A DNA stretch of 64,000 bases from Sinotaia quadrata (Eukaryota > Mollusca > Gastropoda > Architaenioglossa > Viviparidae): assembly GCA_028829895.1 (NCBI GenBank), contig CM054183.1, forward strand, positions 74,821,571 to 74,885,570. Reading direction: 5' to 3'. Positions 57,901-63,480 of the stretch are shown one piece after another (the stretch's first letter is position 1; each line of letters begins with the position of its first letter). The notes under the pieces were generated by a model that ran no database searches, had not been told where the DNA came from, and was given only the letters and a program-made list of their open reading frames with translations. A program made the translations under genes and the position numbers.

Positions 57901-59007
57901 TGCAAGACTCGGAGCTTGTGCAGCAGTTCTATGCAAGCTTCAAGTACATATAAATCACATGCAAGCAAATTGCTTTTACAGCTTTTTGTTTTGTTTTTTT
58001 GGGGGGTGGGGGTGGGACAGCATTAACCTCCTGGCTAACTTGCTTCACAATCATGCATTTTTCTCTATAATTTATTAGGGTACATTTAAATATCAATTTC
58101 TCTTAATTATTCTTTTATTTTTAAATAATTGTAATTGCAAATTAATTTCTCTTTTAAAAGATATTTTTAAATTTAAACTCTTTTTAATATTTAAAGTTGA
58201 AAAGTTATCATTTATGTAATAAGTTGACATCGTGACCATATCATGATTAAACAGATTATTAAAATACCATTTTATTAGTATTATTATGTTACCTAAACCA
58301 ATAAAGAGGCTTTAATTTGGTACTGAGATCACATTTCACACAATGTGTATTTAGCCACAAGTGTACCATGATTCAACAGGGTTTTATTAAACAAATAAAA
58401 CCATTTGTAACATTTTAAAACTGTTTTATTATTTATCTAATATATTTCACTCTCTCTATAACACAATCTATATTGTGATGGGAAACAAAAGAAAGTTTGT
58501 CATTTCTGAATACTGGCTCAAATAATATTATAAATAGTAATATGGCAGGCACATTTGACAATCTTTCAAATCATTCACTCATATTCATATATACAAATGT
58601 TCACACATTAATTATTTTATGTACTCTAATCATAAACTTACAGAAATATCCATATCAAATCATTTTGATCAGGTCAGTCTAATTGTATTTTCTTACTTCT
58701 CTTGAAATAGTCAAAGGTAGCAGAAGGATATTGATTTCAGTAGTGTATATCTTTTTTTCTGTACTTACCTCTTCTTTCAATAATTTATTAGATACAAGCC
58801 ATTCACATAAACTAAAGCCTTCATTATATGTTTACTATGGCAGTCCTTTCAAAAAAATTAAAAAATTAGAGTCAAATAAGAGAAGTTTAAAAAGAGATTA
58901 ATTAATTTTTTACCTATCTATGATTTCAGGAAGCCATTAAATCCCGTGGAAAAATGGTAGTACATAGTGCTGAGTTGCCCAGCCGAGTGTCCAGTGTAGA
59001 CCTCTGA
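951..59007 (+). CDS. DGCR8: DGCR8/Pasha, Microprocessor double-stranded RNA-binding subunit (3' fourteen exons; 5' end outside window)
   Basis: DGCR8 binds primary microRNA hairpins in the nucleus and pairs with the RNase III Drosha. Fourteen exons join with matching phases into 481 residues plus a TGA stop. Counting from the first full codon: about 1-148 is a variable linker; 149-185 resembles the end of the Rhed dimerisation region ([13 protein letters not shown], then [15 protein letters not shown]); 218-305 is the first dsRBD ([18 protein letters not shown] to [10 protein letters not shown] and LKILIPEM); 313-404 is the second dsRBD ([46 protein letters not shown]); 426-456 is the Drosha-binding tail helix ([12 protein letters not shown]); the C-terminus is VSSVDL. 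Human DGCR8, as I remember it, has the same domain order and very similar blocks. The WW/haem segment and the start codon are upstream. The gene covers at least 58 kb, mostly repeat-filled intron. Regulation cannot be read here; the Drosha-cleaved hairpins known in vertebrate DGCR8 mRNA lie in the 5' part. Confidence 0.95.
1046..1195 (+). repeat. Five tandem 30-bp coding repeats in the DGCR8 linker
   Basis: Five adjacent 30-bp units start at 1046, 1076, 1106, 1136 and 1166. Each encodes a variant of P/S-S-K-N-D-I/V-Q/L-T/I-E-X. The fourth unit has SLKND instead of SSKND. The 30-bp period preserves the frame, as expected for a coding minisatellite. Confidence 0.9.
2727..2953. repeat. Two tandem copies of a 113-bp unit
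   Basis: The segment starting near cacacagtagccaatgg (2734) recurs 113 bp downstream (2847) with few changes, through tgacttactattagttatg and a shared AT-rich tail. It lies inside the 2617-3593 element, so it is an internal duplication of that element. Confidence 0.85.
3314..3556. repeat. Long imperfect hairpin inside the foldback element
   Basis: The left arm (about 3314-3408) and right arm (about 3470-3556) are inverted copies. Both contain tgtgtatagacataacggcc in opposite orientation, as well as versions of cgggtgggatgcgagtgtga. The arms flank a spacer of about 60 bp and contain most of the GC in this part of the intron. Confidence 0.8.
5623..7251 (-). mobile_element. Non-autonomous hAT-family transposon, copy 1 (1629 bp), with captured insert
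   Basis: It is inverted relative to copy 2. Its first 600 bp match the last 560 bp of copy 2 (transposase C-terminal codons, stop and 3' end), and its last 139 bp match copy 2's first 140 bp. The middle (about 6228-7112) is absent from copy 2. Ends are CAGCCCTGAAAATG and, inverted, CAGGCCTGAAAATG. The leftover transposase frame on the minus strand ends in a run of 13 aspartates from an (ATC)n run. Small indels relative to copy 3 break the insert's open frame, so this copy is the more decayed of the two. Confidence 0.9.
6228..7112 (+). pseudogene. Captured protein-like sequence inside hAT copy 1 (broken)
   Basis: This segment of about 885 bp is nearly identical to 55013-55896 in copy 3 and absent from the transposase-bearing copy 2. 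On the + strand it is largely open, but frameshifts split it into pieces: about 6158-6358, 6621-6911 and 6796-7131. The pieces are polar, acidic and Thr/Ser-rich (for example [20 protein letters not shown]), and the last ends with [16 protein letters not shown] do not recognise the source protein. Capture of a host exon by a non-autonomous transposon is the simplest reading; loss of the segment from copy 2 is less likely because that copy has transposase exons in its place. Confidence 0.6.
7555..7770. repeat. Dispersed repeat, related to 37215-37440
   Basis: The stretch around aaaaatagaagtcatttt, ttgttgttcagtcagctcaa and agtaactggagaaatagata resembles 37215-37440 in the same order and orientation at roughly 70 percent by eye. 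No ends or duplications could be defined. Confidence 0.55.
8507..9101. mobile_element. Possible MITE with 37-bp inverted repeats
   Basis: The 37-bp arm at 8507-8543 (starting tagcatgatgttatatagcc, ending cagggca) is the inverse of 9065-9101 with a single mismatch. The 521-bp interior is AT-rich and has no supported coding potential. No clear target duplication is visible outside the arms, so element ends are uncertain. Confidence 0.6.
9586..9603. repeat. Perfect 18-bp palindrome
   Basis: gtacggctatagccgtac reads the same on both strands. It sits in a short less AT-rich patch that repeats the words gtacggc and gccgtac several times (9586-9690). Function unknown. Confidence 0.9.
13074..13184 (+). 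CDS. DGCR8: DGCR8 exon: linker before the dimerisation helix
   Basis: The exon lies between ttatctttaacag and cttg|gtgtgt and has phase 1-1. It encodes 36 full codons, including [21 protein letters not shown] similar glycine-proline segment followed by a valine-lysine strand precedes the dimerisation helix in other invertebrate Pasha proteins, as I recall. Confidence 0.85.
13185..18365 (+). other. DGCR8 intron containing a 1.66-kb TA-flanked element
   Basis: Apart from the element at 14023-15683, the intron is AT-rich. It contains a (TG)n run near 18238-18260, just before the acceptor tttttctgtttcag. No other gene is supported between 15686 and 18365. Confidence 0.7.
14023..15683 (+). mobile_element. 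Non-autonomous Tc1/mariner-pogo-like element, copy A (1661 bp)
   Basis: TA flanks both ends (14021-14022 and 15684-15685). The left end starts CAGTTGAACCCGTTATGTCG; the right end, inverted, starts CAGTTGAACCCACTTAATCT. The first 11 bases agree and the rest diverges. The interior has no transposase and is built of duplications: a unit of about 270 bp occurs twice (from about 14128 and 14404), and a later block starting tacaaacctttcattata occurs twice (about 14622 and 15092). The TA target and CAG start fit the pogo/Tigger branch, but without transposase this is an inference. Confidence 0.8.
18366..18435 (+). CDS. DGCR8: DGCR8 exon: dimerisation-region helix
   Basis: The exon lies between tctgtttcag and tacaa|gtgag, entering at phase 1 and leaving at phase 2. 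It encodes [15 protein letters not shown] and KTVTVQRY. Human DGCR8 has the clearly related [20 protein letters not shown] here, so this is the first exon whose identity is unmistakable. Confidence 0.95.
18542..18596. repeat. Compound (TA)n(CA)n microsatellite
   Basis: An uninterrupted TA run of about 26 bp passes directly into a CA run of about 30 bp. Confidence 0.98.
19944..20001 (+). CDS. DGCR8: DGCR8 exon: basic segment before dsRBD1
   Basis: The acceptor is ccattttttcag and the donor gaattg|gtaaat; the exon enters at phase 2 and leaves at phase 0. It completes the K of [20 protein letters not shown]. Human has the equivalent TWAERRQFNREMKRKQ. The Arg/Lys content fits the basic stretch at the end of the Rhed region. 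Confidence 0.93.
21646..24718 (+). pseudogene. hAT transposase with BED/TTF-like zinc finger, broken by frameshifts
   Basis: Three exons are inferred: 21646-22149, 22828-22992 and 23240-24718, with GT-AG introns. Exon 1 starts [20 protein letters not shown] and has a zinc-finger pattern CAIC ... HSISKKH near residues 35-70. Exon 2 carries the hAT core block [20 protein letters not shown]. Exon 3 carries [19 protein letters not shown], then [13 protein letters not shown], and near the end the hAT dimerisation motif [19 protein letters not shown] followed by a poly-Asp tail. The exon 2/3 junction is out of frame: a base seems lost near 22975-22985. A second shift near 24290 puts a stop at 24301-24303 while the dimerisation domain continues in the next frame. 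As read, no full transposase is made. Confidence 0.88.
22998..23074. repeat. (CT)n-rich microsatellite in a transposase intron
   Basis: A CT/CCCT-rich run lies just after the inferred donor at 22993. Apparent open frames through it on either strand are low-complexity artefacts. Confidence 0.95.
28208..28286 (+). CDS. DGCR8: DGCR8 exon: segment leading into dsRBD1
   Basis: The exon lies between atattttcag and gcaaag|gttgtt, phase 0 to phase 1. It encodes [20 protein letters not shown] then a lysine-rich end. Human DGCR8 has NQKLITLSV at the same place. Confidence 0.93.
28897..28998 (+). CDS. DGCR8: DGCR8 exon: start of dsRBD1
   Basis: The exon lies between ttattttcag and gagcttg|gtacgt, phase 1-1. 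It encodes [20 protein letters not shown] and [14 protein letters not shown], the first helix and first strand of dsRBD1. In human the same block reads [20 protein letters not shown]. Confidence 0.97.
29124..30190. mobile_element. Probable non-autonomous DNA element with inverted repeats of about 52 bp
   Basis: The left arm contains aaacagtattccagtggaga, then cacagttttatttttgtaca; the right arm (about 30138-30187) is its inverse with a few mismatches. The symmetry extends a few bases outward to atcaaac. The interior includes a patch near 29820-30010 that is less AT-rich than its surroundings, and a strong hairpin at 30053-30127. There is no coding potential. Target duplications are not clear, so exact ends are uncertain. 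Confidence 0.65.
30053..30127 (+). other. 75-nt near-perfect hairpin of precursor-microRNA size
   Basis: The arm starting taagaatcaccactataaag pairs with tatagtagtgattctta downstream: 31 positions with one mismatch and one G-U pair around a loop of about 13 nt. It lies near the right end of an inverted-repeat element and on the sense strand of a DGCR8 intron. Whether it is transcribed or processed cannot be seen. Confidence 0.6.
30273..31942 (+). mobile_element. Non-autonomous Tc1/mariner-pogo-like element, copy B (1670 bp)
   Basis: TA at 30271-30272 and 31943-31944. The left end is CAGTTGAACCCGGTTATGTC; the right end, inverted, begins CAGTCGAACCCACTTATCTC. It has the same orientation and block order as copy A, including two copies of the block starting tacaaacctttcattata and the (aaag)n run. 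It has no transposase. Confidence 0.85.
32793..34483. repeat. 1.7-kb duplicated segment D1
   Basis: Nearly its full length matches 43401-45036 in the same orientation, from gcagacctgcctacc to the agataataaaaa word. Shared landmarks include ctcttcaac(a)gacgagtcc, a pair of ttcacttgtgaaat-like words and attgaagaataaggtctttt. No terminal repeats or target duplications were found. The minus strand at 32985-32896 reads [20 protein letters not shown] and stops, and a related frame is present in D2. The source is unrecognised. Confidence 0.85.
35114..35212 (+). CDS. DGCR8: DGCR8 exon: dsRBD1 strands and start of second helix
   Basis: The exon lies between ctgtacttttacag and gaagcag|gtatgt, phase 1-1. 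It encodes [20 protein letters not shown] and [19 protein letters not shown] is the basic N-terminus of the second helix, which contacts the RNA major groove in dsRBDs. Human has SSKKLAKNKAA here. Confidence 0.97.
37079..37161 (+). CDS. DGCR8: DGCR8 exon: end of dsRBD1 and inter-domain linker
   Basis: The exon lies between gttcatctgcag and ctctct|gtatgt, phase 1 to phase 0. It encodes [20 protein letters not shown] then QKNAEDLS. Human ATLEILIPDF is the direct counterpart. Three upstream positions are needed to complete the split alanine codon. Confidence 0.96.
37215..37440. repeat. Dispersed repeat, related to 7555-7770
   Basis: The words atagtagtcaattt, tgttgtttattcagttcaga and aagtaactggagatacagag occur in the same order as at 7555-7770. 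It begins shortly after the DGCR8 donor at 37162. Confidence 0.55.
37685..37945. repeat. Degenerate 24-bp minisatellite
   Basis: About ten units of the type tgatacacatctttcaaatg follow one another with a period near 24 bp and heavy divergence. The period is a multiple of three, so overlapping open frames arise on the minus strand, but no gene is supported. Confidence 0.8.
38240..39262 (-). pseudogene. RTE-like non-LTR retrotransposon fragment, endonuclease domain
   Basis: On the minus strand the reading starts near 39175 with [20 protein letters not shown] and passes IKIRTWNV, an in-frame TGA (39070-39072), then [26 protein letters not shown], and MGDLNAKI. After shifts it continues with [10 protein letters not shown] and the catalytic-type ASDHHLLIG near 38380. 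This is the apurinic-endonuclease fold found in RTE/BovB-like LINEs and craniofacial-development-protein-2-like genes. No reverse transcriptase follows on the 3' side. The stop and frameshifts show it is inactive. Confidence 0.8.
39263..41012 (+). other. AT-rich intron sequence without recognised features
   Basis: This is the 3' part of the intron between 37162 and 41012. I see no exon, RNA gene or defined repeat. It ends in the acceptor tttattttacag. Confidence 0.65.
41013..41113 (+). CDS. DGCR8: DGCR8 exon: start of dsRBD2
   Basis: The exon lies between tttattttacag and aagcag|gtaggt, phase 0 to phase 2. It encodes [20 protein letters not shown] then [13 protein letters not shown]. Human reads NHISIEDSRVYELTSKAG and SPYQILHECLK. 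This is the first helix of dsRBD2. Confidence 0.97.
41912..43400 (-). mobile_element. TA-flanked pogo-like element, copy C, truncated
   Basis: It is inverted relative to copies A and B. The end at 41912 is CAGACGAACCCACTTATCTC with TA just before it. The interior carries at least three tandem units of the block containing catgtacatttttatagcat (about 42780, 43025 and 43270). The other terminal repeat is missing: the sequence stops at gaagcatttg near 43400 and passes directly into segment D2. A hAT MITE is nested at 42558-42756. Confidence 0.8.
42558..42756. mobile_element. hAT MITE (199 bp) nested in copy C
   Basis: Ends are CAGAGGTGCACAAAC and, inverted, CAGGGGTGCACAAAC. The 8-bp duplication acataagc is perfect at 42550-42557 and 42757-42764. 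The interrupted host element is continuous on either side. No coding potential. Confidence 0.93.
43401..45036. repeat. 1.7-kb duplicated segment D2
   Basis: Same-orientation copy of 32793-34483, with scattered small indels. It starts cagaactgcctacctt, directly abutting the broken end of copy C, and ends near agtatataataaaaac. The minus strand at 43575-43496 reads [20 protein letters not shown] before a stop, related to the frame in D1. Confidence 0.85.
45473..45572 (+). CDS. DGCR8: DGCR8 exon: dsRBD2 strands
   Basis: The exon lies between tttttcttacag and gcaaca|gtaagt, phase 2 to phase 0. It completes an arginine and encodes [20 protein letters not shown] then [13 protein letters not shown]. 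Human NHGMGDTSIKFEV and YVMACGKHTV align in order. Confidence 0.97.
45573..47804 (+). other. DGCR8 intron, AT-rich, with one hAT MITE
   Basis: Only the MITE at 46861-47026 and a (CA)n run near 47511-47537 are recognisable. The acceptor is cattattttcag. Confidence 0.7.
46861..47026. mobile_element. hAT MITE, second copy (166 bp)
   Basis: Related to 42558-42756 along its length: caggggtccacaaaccgcag at the left, and tggcctaaaaagtttgtgca at the right. The flanking 8-mers ccttaaag (46853-46860) and gcttaaag (47027-47034) differ at one base. The right end has lost a T relative to the other copy. Confidence 0.85.
47805..47861 (+). CDS. DGCR8: DGCR8 exon: second helix of dsRBD2
   Basis: A 57-bp exon, phase 0-0, between cattattttcag and ctacag|gtattc. 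It encodes [29 protein letters not shown] is the RNA-contacting helix; human has GKQRASQKIL. Confidence 0.97.
47862..50971 (+). other. DGCR8 intron, AT-rich, with one unexplained open frame
   Basis: The only non-trivial content seen is the 90-codon frame at 50019-50291. No repeats with defined ends were recognised. Confidence 0.65.
50019..50291 (+). other. Unrecognised 90-codon open frame in a DGCR8 intron
   Basis: It starts at an ATG and encodes [20 protein letters not shown] and, near the end, [16 protein letters not shown]. Base composition is less AT-rich than the surrounding intron and the frame stays open upstream of the ATG for some codons. There is no splice support and no family I know. 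It could be a pseudogene, part of a repeat, or chance. Confidence 0.3.
50972..51052 (+). CDS. DGCR8: DGCR8 exon: end of dsRBD2
   Basis: The exon lies between ttactgcacag and gccaag|gtaaag, phase 0-0. It encodes [20 protein letters not shown] then DRGQNAK. Human LLHPHVKNWGSLLRMYG is the counterpart. The donor is the first of a series of tandemly repeated copies. Confidence 0.97.
51049..51320. repeat. Minisatellite of 52-54 bp that repeats the DGCR8 5' splice site
   Basis: GT dinucleotides in the context aaaggtaaa occur at 51053 (the real donor, ccaag|gtaaag), 51105, 51158, 51210 and 51264. A last partial copy reads aaaggtttct at 51317. Each unit continues ttatttgttaaacag then ttatttaatcaaacaaaa. 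The array begins at the exon/intron border. Confidence 0.93.
52645..54281 (-). pseudogene. Degenerate copy of a multi-copy, uncharacterised invertebrate protein family
   Basis: Read from 54281 downwards, the frame opens [20 protein letters not shown]. Pieces in order are: [20 protein letters not shown] then [60 protein letters not shown] then [111 protein letters not shown] then [12 protein letters not shown]. At least five frame changes separate them (near 54228, 53650, 53520, 53330 and 53060), so it is inactive. From memory, the motifs belong to a protein recurring in many copies in arthropod and cnidarian genomes with no assigned function. Cys pairs near the start suggest a zinc-binding segment. 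It has no introns as read. Confidence 0.75.
54419..56035 (-). mobile_element. Non-autonomous hAT-family transposon, copy 3 (1617 bp), with captured insert
   Basis: It is near-identical to copy 1 by eye and in the same orientation. The ends are CAGCCCTGAAAATG and, inverted, CAGGCCTGAAAATG. The minus-strand remnant of the transposase C-terminus ends in about 10 aspartates. The element lies in the putative 5' flank of the minus-strand gene at 52645-54281. Confidence 0.92.
55013..55896 (+). pseudogene. Captured protein-like sequence inside hAT copy 3 (better preserved)
   Basis: The + strand is open in one frame from inside the transposase remnant to a TAA at 55348-55350, and open again in the same frame to about 55845. 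The first part repeats a module: [20 protein letters not shown] and [20 protein letters not shown], each followed by CVPL. The second part is acidic ([39 protein letters not shown]). Both look like natural protein rather than chance frames. I do not recognise the family. The minus strand is also open and fuses to the transposase tail, so the coding strand is an inference. Confidence 0.6.
56513..56540. repeat. (GC)n(AC)n microsatellite
   Basis: A short run of alternating GC passes into alternating AC. This is the alternating purine-pyrimidine pattern that can adopt Z-DNA. Confidence 0.95.
57447..57539 (+). CDS. DGCR8: DGCR8 exon: Drosha-binding tail helix
   Basis: The exon lies between atattttaag and caaaag|gttagt, phase 0-0. 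It encodes [20 protein letters not shown] then [11 protein letters not shown]. Human [20 protein letters not shown] aligns closely. This C-terminal helix packs on Drosha in the Microprocessor. Confidence 0.96.
58930..59007 (+). CDS. DGCR8: DGCR8 last coding exon
   Basis: The acceptor is atgatttcag; 25 codons and a TGA stop follow. It encodes [20 protein letters not shown] then SSVDL. The last residues match the human ending TVDV in pattern (hydroxyl residue, Val, Asp, aliphatic), supporting this as the true C-terminus. Confidence 0.95.
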   Translation, partial: EAIKSRGKMVVHSAELPSRVSSVDL

Positions 59008-59640
59008 CCATCTCAGTAGACATACACCATATTAAGAGAATTTTTCATTGCAGTTATTTGTAACAGATTATTGAAATATTTTTTTAGAGTTTGGTAATGG
59101 ATAACTGATTAGTTTCATATTTTAATGGACACGTTATTTTTTATATATATTGAATATATAGCAAGAAATTTTAAATTTGTAGCTGAATATTTAGTAAATC
59201 CTGTATAGGAACAACACTTTTGCTTATTCTTTTTACTTCTGTTATTCACCGTATTTCTTTTAGTTTTTTAGAATATCTGCCTTTTAAAGTTAAATCCACT
59301 GATTTAAAATTACATACTATATTTTCAAATTACGAATGTTTGTTATTTACAAGCTAATTAATTATTACTAACTAATCTTACCATTTACAAATGTATACAA
59401 TACATGAATTAATTTAAATTCATTATACCATATCTAAAACAAAAAATAATTTGAAAAAAAAAATGTAGTGAAAAAGGTTATGTAAGAGCAGTCTCTTAAA
59501 CCCTTTAAAATAAATGTCTTCACAGGATGAAAATGTACTTTTATTAAGAAATGAACTGGATTTTTAAGTATCATACTTTTTTTGAATAAATTTTATACAC
59601 TTATATAAAGAAATAAAAACCAGCTAGCCATTATTTTCTC
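59008..59640 (+). other. DGCR8: Probable DGCR8 3' untranslated region
   Basis: AT-rich sequence directly after the stop. AATAAA words are present at 59509-59514, 59585-59590 and 59612-59617; the last is followed by ctgtgctgttttgtttttgt, a GU-rich context typical of a cleavage site. The end at about 59640 is therefore inferred. Confidence 0.65.
59612..59617 (+). terminator. Candidate DGCR8 polyadenylation signal
   Basis: A canonical AATAAA about 605 bp after the stop with a GU-rich stretch starting about 25 bp downstream. Two upstream AATAAA words could be alternative signals. Confidence 0.6.
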
Positions 59641-60849
59641 CTGTGCTGTTTTGTTTTTGTGTAATTGTAAACATTATCAGCAGTTTATCTGTTTATGTTA
59701 AATTACATGAGATATATATAGATTATTTAATAATGATGTGTTGGTAGTTCTTTTCAGTATATTCAGTATAGATAAAAGATATCTTTATAATCTGTTAATG
59801 ATTCTGTAAGTGGCTCTGCTTGACCAAAACTACTATTAGATTATTTAGTTTCTCAAAAGATAAAGTATATGTGTAATCCATTTTTATTTTCTTCTTATCT
59901 CTTAATATATAGAATGTATAGAAATAGAGATGATTCTTAAGTTATGAATGGATTGTGTTCCAAATTTTTGTTTGGAATCAATCAATCAGATCCTTACTCA
60001 GAATAATAATTATTAATATTTCACTTTTTCTTGTTCTGGTTTATTAGTGATCTGTTGGTGGCTGGCCAGTTTACATTTCCAAATGTAGCACAACTCATTT
60101 CACAGACAAATGACATTAGATACACAACTAATGATTGAGCAAAATCCCACTACTGAATATCTCCATTTGTTGTTTGTGTTCTCTGCTTGATAAGCAACCC
60201 TCATCAACCATTACAGTGCAATAATGTGCTCTCTGATACAACATACAACATAGAAGCATTGCAGTGCCAAATGAGAACATCATAAAGCTGAAAGGCAATG
60301 AATATCATCAGATTTTATCATCTGTATGAAATTTATGAAGCAGTTACAAAGAATATTACAAATATTGTTCTTTCGGGTAAAATCCTTCTTTTACAGTACC
60401 AAAAAAAAAAATCAGAGAAAGCACCATTTAACAACACTTGTTCTACACAATAAATCAGTTATGGTAAGAATTAATTCTTCATTGCTTCCTACCACAGACA
60501 GTCTATCAAAACAATTTCTTTTTTCTGTGACAAGATGAAAAATATTAGAGATCACTTCGAGAGCATTTACCATCCTGACTAACCCTCTCTTTATAGTTGT
60601 GATATAGAGTTTTAGCAACTGCCTTTCATAGTATTTTAACCTTCACTAGAATTTCTTTGAACATTCCTAAAAAATGTGCCTCAAAATGTGTGAACTTGAC
60701 CATACTTCAGCAACACTGCTATTAGAGTGTTTAGGTGCTATACCCCATGCTTTTAAAATATATCATAAATACTTCACTTTCTACTTGCATTTTCCCATCA
60801 CAGTATAAAATCACTGTTGTGGAGTCTCTTTTGAGAAAAAATTTGACCC
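59641..60849. other. AT-rich intergenic DNA downstream of DGCR8
   Basis: No gene supported. The 5' part of the LINE relic that follows may extend into 60300-60850, but I cannot align it with confidence. Confidence 0.55.
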
Positions 60850-61660
60850 ATATTATTTAATTATCTTTTATGTCAGAGGCCCTTGAAAAAGTTGTTTCAT
60901 CCCAGTTAACATCTTTTAATCACCATGATCATAGTGATTTTTGGTAGCTTACTGTACCTATCAAAGCACTGAGCATGCTTTTCTACAAATTGTTAAATGC
61001 CTTCTCTCATCTTTGGATGATGGAAAGGTTTCAGTTCTACATTTTTTATTTTCTTTGGCACTGTTGATCATGATATATTATTCCATCTCAAGTATGCTTT
61101 TGGCATTCATAGTACCTGATTTTTCTCAGTTCATGTCTGTTTGAAAGAAAACAAATAATGTCAATTAATGGTAAACATACCAACCCAGACAGTTTTTTGT
61201 TACCAAGTCCCTCAAGGCTCTGTTCTTTTCATTAGATAATCACATAAATGACCCACTCCAGATATATACTGATGGCACCAAATGTTCAAATCAAGTTGCC
61301 TTAATAAGTTTACTTCCACCATTCAGAGTATTGAGAGATACGCATCTGATGCTGAGTCTTGGATGATGAATAATAAATTACAAAAGAATAATAATAACAT
61401 TTAATTTAAATTTGCTTCTTCTACAAGGTTTCTAAATCGTCACCTATGCCAGAATCACTTGATATTGATGACATTTCAATAAAATTTAAAAATCTAGATA
61501 TATTTTTAGACAGCTCACTCTTCATACAACATCACTTCTTCAGTAATTGAAGTCAGCCATTCTGAAACTGATGAGTCAGTACTAATTGCAAACTGGTCAC
61601 TGTCCTTGACTTTGATAGTGCTGAACATTGCTCTCAATAATTGCTAGACAGGTATTTCTT
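60850..61660 (+). pseudogene. CR1/Jockey-like LINE reverse-transcriptase relic
   Basis: The + strand, in several frames, reads EALEKVVSSQLTSFNHHDHS, then YQSTEHAFLQIVKCLLSSLD and DGKVSVL, a decayed FDTIDHDILL-like block, RKQIMSINGKHTNPDSF, PQGSVL, SIERYASDAESWMMNNKLQ, SLDIDDISIKFKNL, and a trace of RLDYCN. The order and spacing are those of the reverse-transcriptase domain of CR1-type LINEs. Stops, shifts and deletions (including the FADD block) show it is old and inactive. Confidence 0.72.
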
Positions 61661-62829
61661 CCAAAAAATTTCTGTATGTGATTGCAATGCAATTAAATGT
61701 AATTTTTCTCCCTTTACAAAAATTTTACATTGTCAGTTCTAAAGTCAGTTTAGATGGCCATTAAAAGGCACTACTTTGTCAGAAGGGAGAGTCACCATTG
61801 TTGTGAAAACTTTTAAAAATTATTTAACAGAGAATAATAATCTGCAGTTGCTCTTACAAAGCCTAAGAAGACTATTTTAAAAAATAATTTTTTGGCTCAT
61901 TGATTTTAGTGTACATTGTACTTGTAAACACTTAAAGTCATTGGTGTTATATAATGCAGATTGCCTCCCAGGATAATTGCAAATATAAAATACAAACTCT
62001 GACCGAATAATTGTTATATTTTATTATTTAACATTTTTTAGGAATATATTTTGCATCAAATATCAAACAGATAAATAACTATTAGTAAGTTTTACTATAA
62101 AATATCTTAATTATATTTTACAGCAGGTTTACATTATAGTAGAGTATGTGACAATAATGTATTATGTTTTTCCCTTCAGTAACAGAGATATTCCCAAGTT
62201 ACTTTTAAAATTAAGAATTGCATAATATAATGGTCATTAATGTTGTAAGAGGTAAATGATATACAGTCTTCATAACCAGTATTTTGAAAAGTTCCAAATC
62301 AGTTTTCAAATGCACTATAGTGATATCTTATTGAATTTTCTATGCCTATTATGATTTGACAGTATCTAATATGTCTATTAATAATTTAACATCTAATGGC
62401 TGTTAATCTTATCTGCAATACAATAAGATTGTAAAATGTGTATCTTTGTTATTACTAAAGAAAAAACATCTATATATAAGGCTATAAACATTTGTTTGTA
62501 CATTTAGTAGGTCTTATTCAGCATCTCAAAACTTGAACATAGAAATTGGTTCTTCCAAATACTTTCTTAATAAAAATTTGTATAAAACATTGTACCAATT
62601 TTTCAACTTTTCTGACATTTTTTCCAAATTTCAAATGCAGTAGCTAGTGACTTTTAAAACTTAACATGTGGTATATAATTTAACTTTTCTATTTCATATC
62701 TTGATTGTGAGATAAAACAAGGAGTTCAGTAATAATATAAAAAATTTATTTTGTATAATATATATGTGAGACCACCTAGTTAATGGTTGTCACAGTCTGA
62801 TAAAAATGTCATGACTTTTTGACCCACTT
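61661..62829. other. AT-rich intergenic DNA, nothing recognised
   Basis: No open frame, repeat or RNA gene could be supported. Confidence 0.6.
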
Positions 62830-63480
62830 GTTGTTTTCAAATATCCAAAATTTGAAATTCCTTTGTTAAAGTTCTCCCATGATACACCAGTATCGAGAAG
62901 CTCCTAGCAAAGAGGTCAGGAACATTATGTAACCTTAGGCCATTGTCTAAATTCTCGAACCAACTACATACCACTTGACCCGTCACGTGATGCGTTCTAT
63001 GCATTCTGATAAATACGGTAAACGCGCTCTGTATGACCACTCCGAAAATCCAGAAGCACCGACACCTAGTACCGTCGTGTATTCGTGAGTCATAGAGGAA
63101 CGGCTGACGCGATTGCTGAGATAACACCTTGACTTCTCACTAAGGTCAGTCCTTGGTTCCAATCTTTGGTTCCAATCCTTTGATTCCTCGTAAAGCCTGG
63201 TTCTGAACTCTATGAGCTGAGTTTGATTCCATCATAGTCCCACTACCATTATTGAGGCAGCGCCGACAAGCAGGTCTGCATGTCTTGTCTACACTTACAG
63301 TTCCGTTCAGCATGTTAACTGAGAGACAGTTTCCATTGTTATGCTGTGTGCATTCTTTGCTGACGAACGACAAGTGAGGTAGACCGGTTTGGACTGGATC
63401 AAGAACCCACGTGGCAACCTTCAAAAGCTAAGTTGTAGCTTTGGTGAACAAAAATCACAGAGAACATTTCTCGTGGCATA
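62830..63480 (-). other. Less AT-rich patch with two unrecognised minus-strand open frames
   Basis: The frame at 63424-63146 encodes TWVLDPVQTGLPHLSFVSKE, then CTQHNNGNCLSVNMLNGTVS and VDKTCRPACRRCLNNGSG before a stop; the spacing of cysteines looks protein-like. It is preceded by a TAG that could be a weak acceptor (caacttag). A second frame at 63127-62837 contains HDGTRCRCFWIFGVVIQSAF. I recognise neither. This may be an exon of a neighbouring minus-strand gene or an unknown repeat. Confidence 0.3.
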
